Source: Lichenibacterium dinghuense (GTDB lineage: Bacteria; Pseudomonadota; Alphaproteobacteria; Rhizobiales; Beijerinckiaceae). From it: 64,000 nucleotides of DNA. The position numbers were made by a program, and so were the translations under genes. Shown here piece by piece: positions 7,749-16,142 of this stretch (position 1 is its first letter; each line of letters begins with the position of its first letter). The notes below the pieces were generated by a model. That model saw nothing but the letters and a program-made list of their open reading frames with translations. It did no database searches and had not been told where the DNA came from. The stretch lies in the NCBI RefSeq assembly GCF_021730615.1, contig NZ_JAJLMN010000001.1, positions 62,001-126,000 on the forward strand, read 5' to 3'.

Positions 7749-8683
7749 CACGCGCGCCCCCGCGCTTCGGCGTCCCGCAGGGCGAAGTAGCTGTCGCGCA
7801 GCCGCCGGGTGACGGGGCCGGACAGGTCGTCGGCGGTGCCGAGCGCCGGCAGGGTCCGCCCGTCGACGCTCCGGACCGGCGTCAGCCCCGCGAAGGTGCC
7901 GGTCACGAAGGCCTCGTCGGCCGCGTAGACGTCGAAGAGCGAGAAGTCGCGCTCGAACACCGGCACGCCCGCGGCCCGCGCCGCGCGGATCACCGCGTCG
8001 CGCGTGATGCCGCGCAGGCAGAAGCCGCCGCCCGAGGTCCACAGTTCGCCGCGGCGCACGACGAAGAAATGCGTCGAGTTGCAGGTCGCGACGAAGCCGC
8101 GGTCGTCCAGCATCAGCGCCTCGTCGGCGCCGGCCGCGGTCGCCTGGATGCAGGCCAGGATGTCGTTGATCTTGGAATGCGAGTTGAGCTTCGGGTCCTG
8201 GTCGGCCGGACCGGTGCGGCGCACGTGGGCGGTGAAGAGCGAGATGCCGCGGCGGTACACGTCGGGCTTGGGCTGCTTCCATTCCGGCACGATGACCACA
8301 GTGGCGGGCCCGACGGTGAGGCGCGGGTCCTGGTAGGGCGAGCGCTTCCTGCCCCGCGTCATCATCAGGCGGACGTGCACGCCGTCCCGCATGCCGTTGG
8401 CTTCGAGGCACCCGAACAGCCGCTCGACCAGTTCGTCCCGCGAGAGGCCGATCTCGATCATCAGCATGCGGGCGCCGTCGTAGAGCCGGTCGAGGTGGGC
8501 GTCGAGGAAGGCGATCCGGCCCTCGATCAGCCTCAGCCCCTCCCAGACGCCGTCGCCGAGCACGAAGCCGGAATCGAACACGGACACCATCGCGCGGTCG
8601 CGGTGGACGAGGTCGCCGTCGACCGACACCAGGACGTCGTCATTGCGGGGGTCGCCCACGTAGTCCTGCGTTCCCGTGCTCAT
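7748..8683 (-). CDS. Class IV PLP aminotransferase (BCAT/D-amino-acid transaminase type)
   Basis: A 311-residue fold-type IV aminotransferase. Supporting features are SVFDSGFVLGDGVWEGLR near 34-51, the R.RLMMTRG strand, a probable Schiff-base lysine at Lys165 in PKLNSHSK (Lys171 is the alternative), and the phosphate-binding EAFVTGTFAGLTPV stretch near the C-terminus. Family members transaminate branched-chain or D-amino acids or cleave aminodeoxychorismate; the substrate here is not determined. I chose the ATG at 8681-8683 because the longer version adds a poor leader. It is coupled by a one-base overlap to the sulfotransferase gene downstream. Confidence 0.85.
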   Translation of the reverse strand: MSTGTQDYVGDPRNDDVLVSVDGDLVHRDRAMVSVFDSGFVLGDGVWEGLRLIEGRIAFLDAHLDRLYDGARMLMIEIGLSRDELVERLFGCLEANGMRDGVHVRLMMTRGRKRSPYQDPRLTVGPATVVIVPEWKQPKPDVYRRGISLFTAHVRRTGPADQDPKLNSHSKINDILACIQATAAGADEALMLDDRGFVATCNSTHFFVVRRGELWTSGGGFCLRGITRDAVIRAARAAGVPVFERDFSLFDVYAADEAFVTGTFAGLTPVRSVDGRTLPALGTADDLSGPVTRRLRDSYFALRDAEARGRA

Positions 8684-8909
8684 CCATGCCCCGCCGCGCT
8701 GAATCGTCGGACCACGATGGCGCATGCGCCGATCCTTGTCGATGCGGGGCGGGTCGCCAAAAGCGGCGCTTTCGCGGCACGATCGAAAGTTCCCATCCCG
8801 CCATGCACGCCGCCCACGGCAGAGCTGCAGCTCGGTTTCTTTAAGGACCCGTGAACCACGATGGTCTAGCCCTGGCCTGACAATTCAAACTTTCGTTCAG
8901 GAACCGGCC

Positions 8910-9905
8910 TTGGCCTTCGCCCTCCACCAGCCGAAGCGCGGCACCCGCCGCGCGTCCGCGGACCCCGTCCAGACCGTCGCCCGCCTGCGCCCGGCGCCCG
9001 CGCGGGCCGTGCCGGCGCAGGCCGCGGGTTCGGCCACGAAGCCGGAGCGCACCCTCGTCGGCATCCTGGCGCTGCTCGCCTCGACGGCGCTGTTCCCCGT
9101 GTCCGACGTCGCGTCGAAGATGCTCACGGCGACGCTGCCCGGCATCGAGGTGGCGTGGATGCGCTACCTCGTCTTCGTGGTGATGACGGTGCCGCTGTTG
9201 GCTCGCGACCCGTCGCTGATCCGCACCGCCCGCCCCGGCCTGCTCGCCGGCCGGGCCGTGGCGAGCGCCCTGTCGACCGCGCTGTTCATCGTCGCCTTCG
9301 GCATGATGCCGGTGGCCGACGCCACGGCGATCGGCTTCCTCGCCCCCGTGGTTGTCACCGGCATGGCGGCGCTGTTCCTGCGCGAGAAGGTCGGGCTGCG
9401 GCGCTGGGCGGCCTCCTTCGTCGGGCTCGCCGGCGTGATGGTGATCGTGCAGCCGGGCGGCTCCTCCTTCACGCTCGCGAGCCTCGTGCCGCTCTGCGGC
9501 AGCGTGGCCTCGGCCACGGCGGTCATCGGCACGCGCCTCGCCAAGGACGAGCGGCCCGAGACCACCATGCTGTTCCAGGCCGTGGTGGGCTTCGTCGTCG
9601 TGACGGCGCTCGCGGCGTTCGAATTCCACGTGCCGACCTGGAGCGAGGTCGCGGTGGGCTGCATCTCCGGCTTCTTCGCCACCGTGGCGAGCCTGATGCA
9701 GGTCTTCGCCTACCGCCACGCACCGGCCTCGCTGCTGGCGCCCTTCACCTACACGCAGCTGATGTGGGCGGCGGGCCTGGGCTTCCTCGCCTTCGGCACG
9801 GTGCCGGGCCCGTCCATGATCGGCGGCGCGGCCATCATCGCCGCCAGCGGCATCTACACGGCGTGGCGCGAGACCGTGCGGGCCAGGGACGCCCGCGCGG
9901 CCTGA
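8910..9905 (+). CDS. DMT-superfamily exporter (EamA family)
   Basis: A roughly 331-residue inner-membrane protein with two EamA repeats and ten predicted membrane helices, the layout of drug/metabolite transporters that usually export amino acids or other small metabolites. About 45 polar, proline-rich residues precede the first helix. The start is uncertain: a TTG at 8910 has CAGGA upstream and is my choice, while an ATG at 8724 would add 62 residues of shadow-like composition. A hairpin at 9912-9939 closes the gene. Confidence 0.82.
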   Translation: MAFALHQPKRGTRRASADPVQTVARLRPAPARAVPAQAAGSATKPERTLVGILALLASTALFPVSDVASKMLTATLPGIEVAWMRYLVFVVMTVPLLARDPSLIRTARPGLLAGRAVASALSTALFIVAFGMMPVADATAIGFLAPVVVTGMAALFLREKVGLRRWAASFVGLAGVMVIVQPGGSSFTLASLVPLCGSVASATAVIGTRLAKDERPETTMLFQAVVGFVVVTALAAFEFHVPTWSEVAVGCISGFFATVASLMQVFAYRHAPASLLAPFTYTQLMWAAGLGFLAFGTVPGPSMIGGAAIIAASGIYTAWRETVRARDARAA

Positions 9906-9911
9906 GCACGC

Positions 9912-9946
9912 GGCCGGGCGGTGAAAACCCCGCCCGGCCCCTTTCC
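9912..9946 (+). terminator. Hairpin after the DMT exporter gene
   Basis: Arms GGCCGGGCG (9912-9920) and CGCCCGGCC (9931-9939) pair perfectly, extended by one G-C pair, around an A-rich loop, followed by CCTTTCC. The T-run is weak, so termination is likely but not certain. Confidence 0.5.
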
Positions 9947-10005
9947 AGGATCCCCCGCCCTGGGGCATGGTGCCGCCACCAGCGATCACAAGCTCCGGGC
10001 ACGAC

Positions 10006-10743
10006 ATGAGAAAAGTCTACGAGGACGCCACTTCGGCCCTTCACGGCCTGTGCCGGGACGGCATGACGGTCCTCGCGGGGGGGTTCGGCCTCTGCGGCAT
10101 CCCGTCGAGCCTCATCGAGGCGCTGCGCGACACGGGCGTCACCGACCTCACCTGCGTGAGCAACAACGCCGGCATCGACGGCGAGGGCCTCGGCCTCCTG
10201 CTGGAGACGGGACAGATCGCCAAGATGATCTCGTCCTACGTCGGCGAGAACAAGCTCTTCGCCCAGCAGTTCCTGGCCGGCAAGCTCAAGGTCGAGTTCA
10301 CCCCGCAGGGCACGCTGGCGGAGCGCTGCCGCGCCGGCGGCGCCGGCATCCCGGCCTTCTTCACCAAGACCGGCGTCGGCACGCAGGTGGCCGAGGGCAA
10401 GGAGATCCGCGAGTTCGACGGCGAGCGCTACGTCATGGAGCGCGGCATCTTCGGCGACATCGCGCTGGTCCACGCCTGGAAGGGCGACACGGAGGGCAAC
10501 CTCGTCTACCGGAAGACGGCGCGCAACTTCAACCCGATGATGGCCACGGCCTCGCGCATGACGATCGCCCAGGTCGAGCACCTCGTCGAGCCCGGCGAGC
10601 TCGACCCCGACAGCATCGTCACGCCCGGCATCTTCGTGAAGCGCATCGTCCACGTGCCGAACCACGAGAAGAAGATCGAGCAGCGCACCACGCGCAAGCG
10701 CCCCGCGCCGGCCACGCCGGCCGCCGCGGGGGAGGAAGTCTGA
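10006..10743 (+). CDS. scoA: 3-oxoacid CoA-transferase, subunit A
   Basis: A 245-residue alpha subunit of a family I CoA-transferase, which moves CoA between succinyl-CoA and a 3-oxoacid such as acetoacetate. The glycine-rich [10 protein letters not shown] motif (about 23-32) and the conserved segment [20 protein letters not shown] are present. The beta subunit follows in the same operon. PcaI and AtoD are close relatives, so acetoacetate versus 3-oxoadipate specificity is not settled. No other ketone-body or aromatic degradation genes are adjacent. The C-terminus has an unusual lysine-, arginine- and proline-rich tail of about 20 residues. Confidence 0.9.
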   Translation: MRKVYEDATSALHGLCRDGMTVLAGGFGLCGIPSSLIEALRDTGVTDLTCVSNNAGIDGEGLGLLLETGQIAKMISSYVGENKLFAQQFLAGKLKVEFTPQGTLAERCRAGGAGIPAFFTKTGVGTQVAEGKEIREFDGERYVMERGIFGDIALVHAWKGDTEGNLVYRKTARNFNPMMATASRMTIAQVEHLVEPGELDPDSIVTPGIFVKRIVHVPNHEKKIEQRTTRKRPAPATPAAAGEEV

Positions 10744-10796
10744 TGGCCCGGGATCGGTCTTTCGTGGTCGGCACCGCCTTCGAGGGAGTGAACTGA
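10743..10796 (+). CDS. Possible 17-residue ORF chained between the two CoA-transferase genes
   Basis: An ATG overlaps the scoA stop (TGATG at 10741-10745), runs for 17 codons, and its TGA overlaps the scoB ATG (TGATG at 10794-10798). The first five codons encode MARDR, against MAWDR at the scoB start; the two 15-base stretches differ by one base. This looks like a partial tandem duplication of the scoB start that now forms a translational bridge. Whether the peptide is made or matters is unknown. Confidence 0.35.
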   Translation: MARDRSFVVGTAFEGVN

Positions 10797-11476
10797 TGGC
10801 CTGGGATCGGAACCAGATGGCGGAGCGCGCCGCGCGCGAGCTGCGCGACGGCTTCTACGTCAACCTCGGCATCGGCATTCCGACGCTGGTGTCGAACTAC
10901 ATCCCCGAAGGCATGAGCGTTCAGCTCCAGAGCGAGAACGGCATGCTCGGCATGGGCGCCTTCCCCTACGAGGGCGAGGAGGACGCCGACCTCATCAACG
11001 CCGGCAAGCAGACCGTCACGGCCCTGCCGACCACGAGCTTCTTCTCGTCGGCCGACAGCTTCGGCATGATCCGCGGCGGCCACATCGACCTGTCGATCCT
11101 CGGCGCCATGCAGGTGGCCGAGAACGGCGACCTCGCCAACTGGATGATCCCTGGCAAGATGGTGAAGGGGATGGGCGGCGCCATGGACCTCGTGGCCGGC
11201 GTCAAGAAGGTCGTCGTGCTGATGGAGCACACCGCCAAGTCGAAGACCGGCGGCGAGGACCCGAAGCTGCTGCGCGCCTGCACGCTGCCGCTGACCGGCT
11301 CGGGCGTGGTCGACATGGTGATCACCGACCTCGGCGTCTTCACCGTCGACCGGCACGGCGGCGGCATGGTGCTGACGGAGCTCGCGCCGGGCGTCACGGT
11401 CGCCGACATCAAGGCGAAGACCGAGGCGCACTACGCGGTGTCGCCCGCGCTGGTCGGCGAGGCCGCGACGGCTTGA
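10796..11476 (+). CDS. scoB: 3-oxoacid CoA-transferase, subunit B
   Basis: A 226-residue beta subunit that carries the catalytic glutamate: Glu47 in QSENGMLG, the residue that forms the covalent CoA thioester intermediate. Other family marks are [10 protein letters not shown] near the N-terminus, the [14 protein letters not shown] block and the GGAMDLVAG loop. Length is normal. A strong ribosome-binding site (GAGGGAG) sits eight bases before the ATG. It acts as a heteromer with the product of the gene at 10006. Confidence 0.92.
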   Translation: MAWDRNQMAERAARELRDGFYVNLGIGIPTLVSNYIPEGMSVQLQSENGMLGMGAFPYEGEEDADLINAGKQTVTALPTTSFFSSADSFGMIRGGHIDLSILGAMQVAENGDLANWMIPGKMVKGMGGAMDLVAGVKKVVVLMEHTAKSKTGGEDPKLLRACTLPLTGSGVVDMVITDLGVFTVDRHGGGMVLTELAPGVTVADIKAKTEAHYAVSPALVGEAATA

Positions 11477-11555
11477 CGCCGCGGCGCCCCGCCACCACCT
11501 CCTGCCGCAACGCAGCGCGGGCACATGGCCGGCGCTCTGGAAAGGGTTCAACGCC

Positions 11556-11891
11556 ATGGCCGATGCCGGTTCCGCCACCCTCAAGGTCACCGACCAGAGC
11601 TTCGAGCAGGATGTGCTCAAATCCTCCGAGCCGGTCGTCGTCGACTTCTGGGCCGAGTGGTGCGGCCCCTGCCGCATGATCGCCCCGGCGCTCGAAGAGA
11701 TCGCCAAGGATATGAGCGGCAAGGTGAAGGTGGTGAAGTTCAACATCGACGAGAACCCCGGCGTGCCGGGCAAGCTCGGCATCCAGTCGATCCCCACCCT
11801 GCTCCTGTTCAAGGACGGACAGGTCGCCGCCAAGATGGTCGGCGCGAAGCCCAAGGGCGCGCTCCAGCAGTGGATCAACGGCGCGATCTGA
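11556..11891 (+). CDS. trxA: Thioredoxin
   Basis: A 111-residue thioredoxin, the general cytoplasmic disulfide reductant recycled by thioredoxin reductase. The active site WCGPC is at 35-39 and the cis-proline is Pro80 in QSIPT. It is followed by a strong terminator, so it is likely the last gene of its transcript; it begins 79 bases after scoB. Its usual alphaproteobacterial neighbours (addA, folC) are not here. Confidence 0.96.
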   Translation: MADAGSATLKVTDQSFEQDVLKSSEPVVVDFWAEWCGPCRMIAPALEEIAKDMSGKVKVVKFNIDENPGVPGKLGIQSIPTLLLFKDGQVAAKMVGAKPKGALQQWINGAI

Positions 11892-11913
11892 TCGGCCGGC
11901 CCCTGACGCCCCG

Positions 11914-11946
11914 AACGGCCCCGGCGCACCCGCGCCGGGGCCGTTT
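11914..11946 (+). terminator. Strong rho-independent terminator after trxA
   Basis: A perfect 14-bp stem (arms 11914-11927 and 11932-11945) closes a four-base loop and is followed by T residues and TTTGCGTTT. It separates thioredoxin from the Rieske operon. Confidence 0.8.
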
Positions 11947-12083
11947 GCGTTTCGGCGCGCCGCCGCCGCGGGCCCTCGCGGCGGCGCCGGGGAGGCATCT
12001 CTTTATGTGATGCCGGCCCCGGTTTTTTGCGGTCGCGACCGTGAGCGGCGCCGTGCATCCTGGCGGCCTCTCCGGAGCCGCCC

Positions 12084-13319
12084 GTGCACGACCACCACCG
12101 CATCCGCGCCCTGCTCGACGCCCGCCGCCCCGGCCACACGCTGCCGCAGCCGTTCTACACCGACCCGGACCTGTACCGCTTCGACCTCGACGCGGTCTTC
12201 GCGCGCTCCTGGATCGCGGTCGGCTTCGAATGCGAGGTGGCCGAGCCCGGCTCCTACCTCGCGGCCCGCATCGGCGCCTCCCCGATCGTGATCACGCGGG
12301 CGCGCGACGGCGCCCTGCGCGGCTTCCACAACGCCTGCCGGCACCGCGGCGCCCAGCTCTGCGCCGAGGGCGCCGGGCGCCGCTCGCTGCTGGTGTGCCC
12401 CTACCACCAATGGTCCTACGGGCTCGACGGGCGCCTCGTCCGCGCGGCTCGCATGGGCGAGAACTTCGATCCCGCCGAGCACGGCCTCGTGCCGGTGCGC
12501 GTCGAGGCCGTGGCGGGCACGCTCTACGCCTGCCTGGCCGAGGACGCGCCGGATTTCGCGCCCTTCCGCCGCGAGGTCGAGCCCCTGCTGGCGCCGCTCG
12601 CCCTCCAGGACGCGAAGGTCGCGCATGTCGACACGCTGGTCGAGCGCGGCAACTGGAAGCTCGTGATGGAGAACGCGCGCGAGTGCTATCACTGCGACGC
12701 GAAGCATCCGGAGCTGTCCTTCACCTTCCCGACGGGCGCGCGCGGCAACTTCGAGTCCGAAGGCGACCCCGCGCGCATCGCCTTCGACGACCGCATGGCG
12801 GCGCGGGGCCTGCCGGTCGGCCCGGTCGACGGCGACTGGTATCAGGCGGCGCGCTTCGCCCTGAACGACGGCTGCGCCTCGATGACGGAGGACGGGCGCG
12901 CCTGCGTGGCGCGGCCCCTGGCGGCGCTGACCGAAGGCGACGTCGGCTCGCTGCGCTGGGCGCTGGAGCCGCATTCCTTCGCCCATGCGGTCGGCGACTT
13001 CGCGTTCCTGTTCTCGGCCATGCCGACCGGCCCGCGCGAGACGGTGGTGACGTCGAAGTGGCTGGTGCACCGCGACGCGGTCGAGGGCGTCGACTACGAC
13101 CTCGGCACCCTCACGGCCCTGTGGACCGCCACGAACCTCCAGGACCGCGACCTCGTCGAGAACAACCAGCGCGGCGTCGACGGCGCCGGATACCGGCCCG
13201 GCCCCTACTCGCCCGAGGGCGAGGCGCTCTGCGCGCGCTTCACCGACTGGTACTGCCGCAAGGCGCGCGACTACCTCGACGCGGTCGCCCCCGCGCGCCG
13301 CCTCGAAGCCGCGGAGTGA
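12084..13319 (+). CDS. Rieske non-heme iron oxygenase, quaternary-ammonium type
   Basis: A 411-residue alpha subunit of an aromatic-ring-hydroxylase-like Rieske oxygenase. The [2Fe-2S] ligands are Cys85/His87 and Cys105/His108 (CRH and CPYH). The mononuclear iron ligands appear to be His203 and His208 with Asp354. Glu200 lies three residues before the first iron histidine, the same spacing as the bridging glutamate of carnitine oxygenase CntA, which points to oxidative demethylation or cleavage of a betaine-like quaternary amine (GbcA and stachydrine demethylase belong to this branch). The start is a GTG. It begins an operon with four oxidative or PLP genes. No dedicated reductase subunit is in the window. 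Confidence 0.85.
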   Translation: MHDHHRIRALLDARRPGHTLPQPFYTDPDLYRFDLDAVFARSWIAVGFECEVAEPGSYLAARIGASPIVITRARDGALRGFHNACRHRGAQLCAEGAGRRSLLVCPYHQWSYGLDGRLVRAARMGENFDPAEHGLVPVRVEAVAGTLYACLAEDAPDFAPFRREVEPLLAPLALQDAKVAHVDTLVERGNWKLVMENARECYHCDAKHPELSFTFPTGARGNFESEGDPARIAFDDRMAARGLPVGPVDGDWYQAARFALNDGCASMTEDGRACVARPLAALTEGDVGSLRWALEPHSFAHAVGDFAFLFSAMPTGPRETVVTSKWLVHRDAVEGVDYDLGTLTALWTATNLQDRDLVENNQRGVDGAGYRPGPYSPEGEALCARFTDWYCRKARDYLDAVAPARRLEAAE

Positions 13320-13323
13320 CGCC

Positions 13324-14583
13324 GTGACCGACCATCCCCAAGGCCTCCACCCCGACACGCTCGCGGTCAGCCACGGCTACGACCCGCACGCGCACCACGG
13401 CGCCGCCAAGCCGCCGGTCTATCCGTCGACCACCTACATGTACCGCTCGGCCAGCCACGCGAAGGACGTGCACCGGGCCTATTTCGACGGCGTGCCGATG
13501 CCGGGCGGCGAGGCGCCGGGTCACATCTACTCGCGCCTCGGCCACCCCAACCTCGACATGGTGGAGCGGCGCCTCGCGGCCCTCGACCGCGCCGAGGACG
13601 CGGCCGCGTTCAACAGCGGCATGGCGGCGATCTCGGCCGTGATGCTGTCGGCGCTCAGGCCCGGCGACGCCGTGCTGCACGGCCGGCCGATCTACGGCGG
13701 CACCGACGGGCTGATCACGGGCCTCCTGGCCGGGTTGGGCGTGCGGAACTTCGGCTTCACGGACGGGCTCGACCGCGACGCCGTGATGGGCGCCGCGCGC
13801 GAGGCCGCGGCGGCCGGGCCGCTGGCGCTGATCCACCTCGAGACGCCCGCCAACCCGACCGGCGCCATCACGGACATCGCGCTCGTGGCCTCGGTGGCCG
13901 AGGAGATCGGGGCGCGCCAGGGGCGCAGGCCGCTCGTCGTGGTCGACAACACCTTCCTCGGGCCTTTCCTGCAGTGCCCGGGCGAGCACGGCGCCGACCT
14001 CACCGTGACGTCGCTGACCAAATATGCCGGGGGCCACTCGGACCTGCTGGCCGGCGGCGTCAGTGGCGACGCCGAACGCGTCGGGCCGCTCAAGCTCCTG
14101 CGCACCTTTCTCGGCACCAGCCTCGACCCGGGGGTGTCGGCGACGCTGCTGCGCTCCTTCGAGACCATGGGTCTGCGCACGGAGCGCGCCTGCGCCAACG
14201 CGCGCGCCGTGGCGGACTTCCTCGCCGCCCACCCCAAGGTGCGCTCGACCTCGTTCCTCGGCCACGTCGACCCCGAAAGCCGCGCGGGCGCGCTGCTGGC
14301 CCGCCAGTGCTCCGGCACCGGCTCGACCTTCTCGGTGCGGGTGCGCGGCGGCGAGGCCGAGTGCTTCCGCATGCTCGACCGGCTGCGTGTGATCCGCATG
14401 GCGGTGAGCCTCGGCGGGACCGAGACCCTGATCTGCCATTCGGCCTCCACCACCCACTACGCCGTGCCGCGCGAGCGGCGCGAGGCCGGCGGGGTCGACG
14501 ATGGCACGCTGCGGCTGTCGGTCGGCATCGAGCACCCCGACGACCTGATCGCCGACCTCCGGCAGGCCCTGGAGGCGGTGTGA
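13324..14583 (+). CDS. Cys/Met-metabolism PLP enzyme (cystathionine gamma-synthase/lyase family)
   Basis: A 419-residue fold-type I PLP enzyme of the trans-sulfuration family. The Schiff-base lysine is Lys233 in TSLTKYAGGH, with Asp208 (pyridine-nitrogen contact, VVDNT) and the YSRLGHPN motif (69-76), where His and Asn stand in for the more usual NP dipeptide. Family members perform beta- or gamma-elimination or replacement on cysteine, homocysteine, methionine or O-acyl homoserine. A usual biosynthetic role is unlikely given the oxidative operon. It starts with GTG, four bases after the Rieske gene, and its stop overlaps the next start. Confidence 0.85.
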   Translation: MTDHPQGLHPDTLAVSHGYDPHAHHGAAKPPVYPSTTYMYRSASHAKDVHRAYFDGVPMPGGEAPGHIYSRLGHPNLDMVERRLAALDRAEDAAAFNSGMAAISAVMLSALRPGDAVLHGRPIYGGTDGLITGLLAGLGVRNFGFTDGLDRDAVMGAAREAAAAGPLALIHLETPANPTGAITDIALVASVAEEIGARQGRRPLVVVDNTFLGPFLQCPGEHGADLTVTSLTKYAGGHSDLLAGGVSGDAERVGPLKLLRTFLGTSLDPGVSATLLRSFETMGLRTERACANARAVADFLAAHPKVRSTSFLGHVDPESRAGALLARQCSGTGSTFSVRVRGGEAECFRMLDRLRVIRMAVSLGGTETLICHSASTTHYAVPRERREAGGVDDGTLRLSVGIEHPDDLIADLRQALEAV

Positions 14584-16133
14584 CCCACCCCGTCGATCCC
14601 AGATCCCTGGTCGGCAAGTTTCCGGCCCCGCGCGAGCACGCCGAGGTGCTGGTGGTCGGCGCCGGCCCGGCCGGCACCGCGGCGGCGCTCGAGGCGGCCC
14701 GCCTCGGCGCCCGCGTGAAGCTCGTCGACGAGAACCCGGTCGCCGGCGCGCTCGCGGGCCTCGACGTTCCGTTGTTCTTCGGCGGCCGGGCCGGCGCCGC
14801 GCTCAACGACGAGCGCCGGATGCTGGAACAGGTGCTAGGCTCCGACCCCGCCCTCGCCGAATGTTACGAGGCCGGCGTCGACCTCGCGCTCGGCACGGCG
14901 GCCTGGGGCCTGTTCACCCACGGCCCCGGCCTGCAGACCCTGCCCGGCCCCGTGGTGGGCCTCGCCGACGGCGCCGAGGCCTGGCTCTGCGGCTACGACA
15001 GGCTCATCCTCGCCACCGGGGCGCGCGACCTCGCGCTGTTCTTCGAGGGCGCCGACCAGCCCGGCGTCATGGGCGCGCAGGCGTTGCACGCCCTGCTCTC
15101 GACCTACGACAGCTTCGACGGACGCCGCCTCGTCGTGCTCGGCTCGGGCGACCTCGCGGTCGCGGCGGCGGCGGAGGCGCTCGACCGCGGCCTCGACGTG
15201 GCGGCGATGGTGGAGGTGCGCGACGCGCCCGAGGCCGACGTGTCCGCGCTCGAAGCGCGCGGCGTCGAGGTGCTCACCGGCACGGTGATCCGCGCGGCCG
15301 AGCGAGGACCATTCGGTGTGACTGCGGCGGTGCTGCTCGGCCCCGACGGCGCCGGGCGGCGGATCGCCTGCGACACGGTCTGCCTCGCGATCGATCGCGT
15401 GCCGAGCGTCGAGCTGTTGGAGGCGGCCGGCGGCGGCCTCACGATCGACGGGACGCGCGGCGGCCACGTGCCGCGGCTCGACGGGGCGGCCTCGACGCTG
15501 CCGAACGTCTCCGTCGCGGGCGACGCGGCCGGCCTCGTCCCCGGCACGGCGGCGGACCCGGCGGCCGCGCGCGCCTCGGGGACCGCCGCGGCCCGCGCGG
15601 CCCTCGGCCACGAAGCCGAGCCGTCGGCGCCCGCCGCCGGTCCGGACCGCCACGCCTACAGGCTCGACTGGATGCGCATGCTGCTCGCGGCGGGATCGCC
15701 CGACGTGCTGGCCTGCCAGTGCGAGGGCGTGACGCGCGGCGACCTCCTCGGCGTGCGCCCGCCGCGCTACCTCGGGGCACCGGCGAACCCGCGCGACCTC
15801 GGCACGCTGCTGGGCGACGGCCCCGTCAACCAGGACCAGATCAAGCGCCTCACCCGCGCCTGTATGGGCGCCTGCCAGGCGCGCCGCTGCCGCGAGCAGG
15901 TCGCGATGGTGCTGGCGCTCGGCGCCGGCGTGCCGCTCGAATCCGTGCCGCTCGCCGGCTACCGAGCCCCGGTGCGGCCCCTGCCGCTCGGCCTGCTCGG
16001 CGGGCTCGACGAGGCGCAGGCCATGCGCGACGGCTGGGACGTGTGGTTCGGCATCCCGACCCAGTGGGTGCCCTACGACGACATCGGCACGGAGCGCGAG
16101 GCCGAGCACCTGCGCGGCAACATGCACCTGTGA
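14580..16133 (+). CDS. FAD/[2Fe-2S] oxidoreductase, HcnB/opine oxidase subunit A type
   Basis: A 517-residue protein with an N-terminal FAD-binding Rossmann fold (VVGAGPAG at 26-33), a second nucleotide-binding region (VVLGSGDLA), and a C-terminal BFD-like [2Fe-2S] domain with Cys379-x-Cys381 and Cys432-x4-Cys437; an extra Cys428 precedes the second pair. This layout is shared by HcnB, opine oxidase subunit A and the alpha part of heterotetrameric sarcosine oxidases, which pass electrons from amino-acid-like amines. The GTG start overlaps the upstream stop (GTGA at 14580-14583). It probably pairs with the FAD protein encoded next. Confidence 0.85.
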   Translation: MTHPVDPRSLVGKFPAPREHAEVLVVGAGPAGTAAALEAARLGARVKLVDENPVAGALAGLDVPLFFGGRAGAALNDERRMLEQVLGSDPALAECYEAGVDLALGTAAWGLFTHGPGLQTLPGPVVGLADGAEAWLCGYDRLILATGARDLALFFEGADQPGVMGAQALHALLSTYDSFDGRRLVVLGSGDLAVAAAAEALDRGLDVAAMVEVRDAPEADVSALEARGVEVLTGTVIRAAERGPFGVTAAVLLGPDGAGRRIACDTVCLAIDRVPSVELLEAAGGGLTIDGTRGGHVPRLDGAASTLPNVSVAGDAAGLVPGTAADPAAARASGTAAARAALGHEAEPSAPAAGPDRHAYRLDWMRMLLAAGSPDVLACQCEGVTRGDLLGVRPPRYLGAPANPRDLGTLLGDGPVNQDQIKRLTRACMGACQARRCREQVAMVLALGAGVPLESVPLAGYRAPVRPLPLGLLGGLDEAQAMRDGWDVWFGIPTQWVPYDDIGTEREAEHLRGNMHL

Positions 16134-16142
16134 GGGCGTGAG

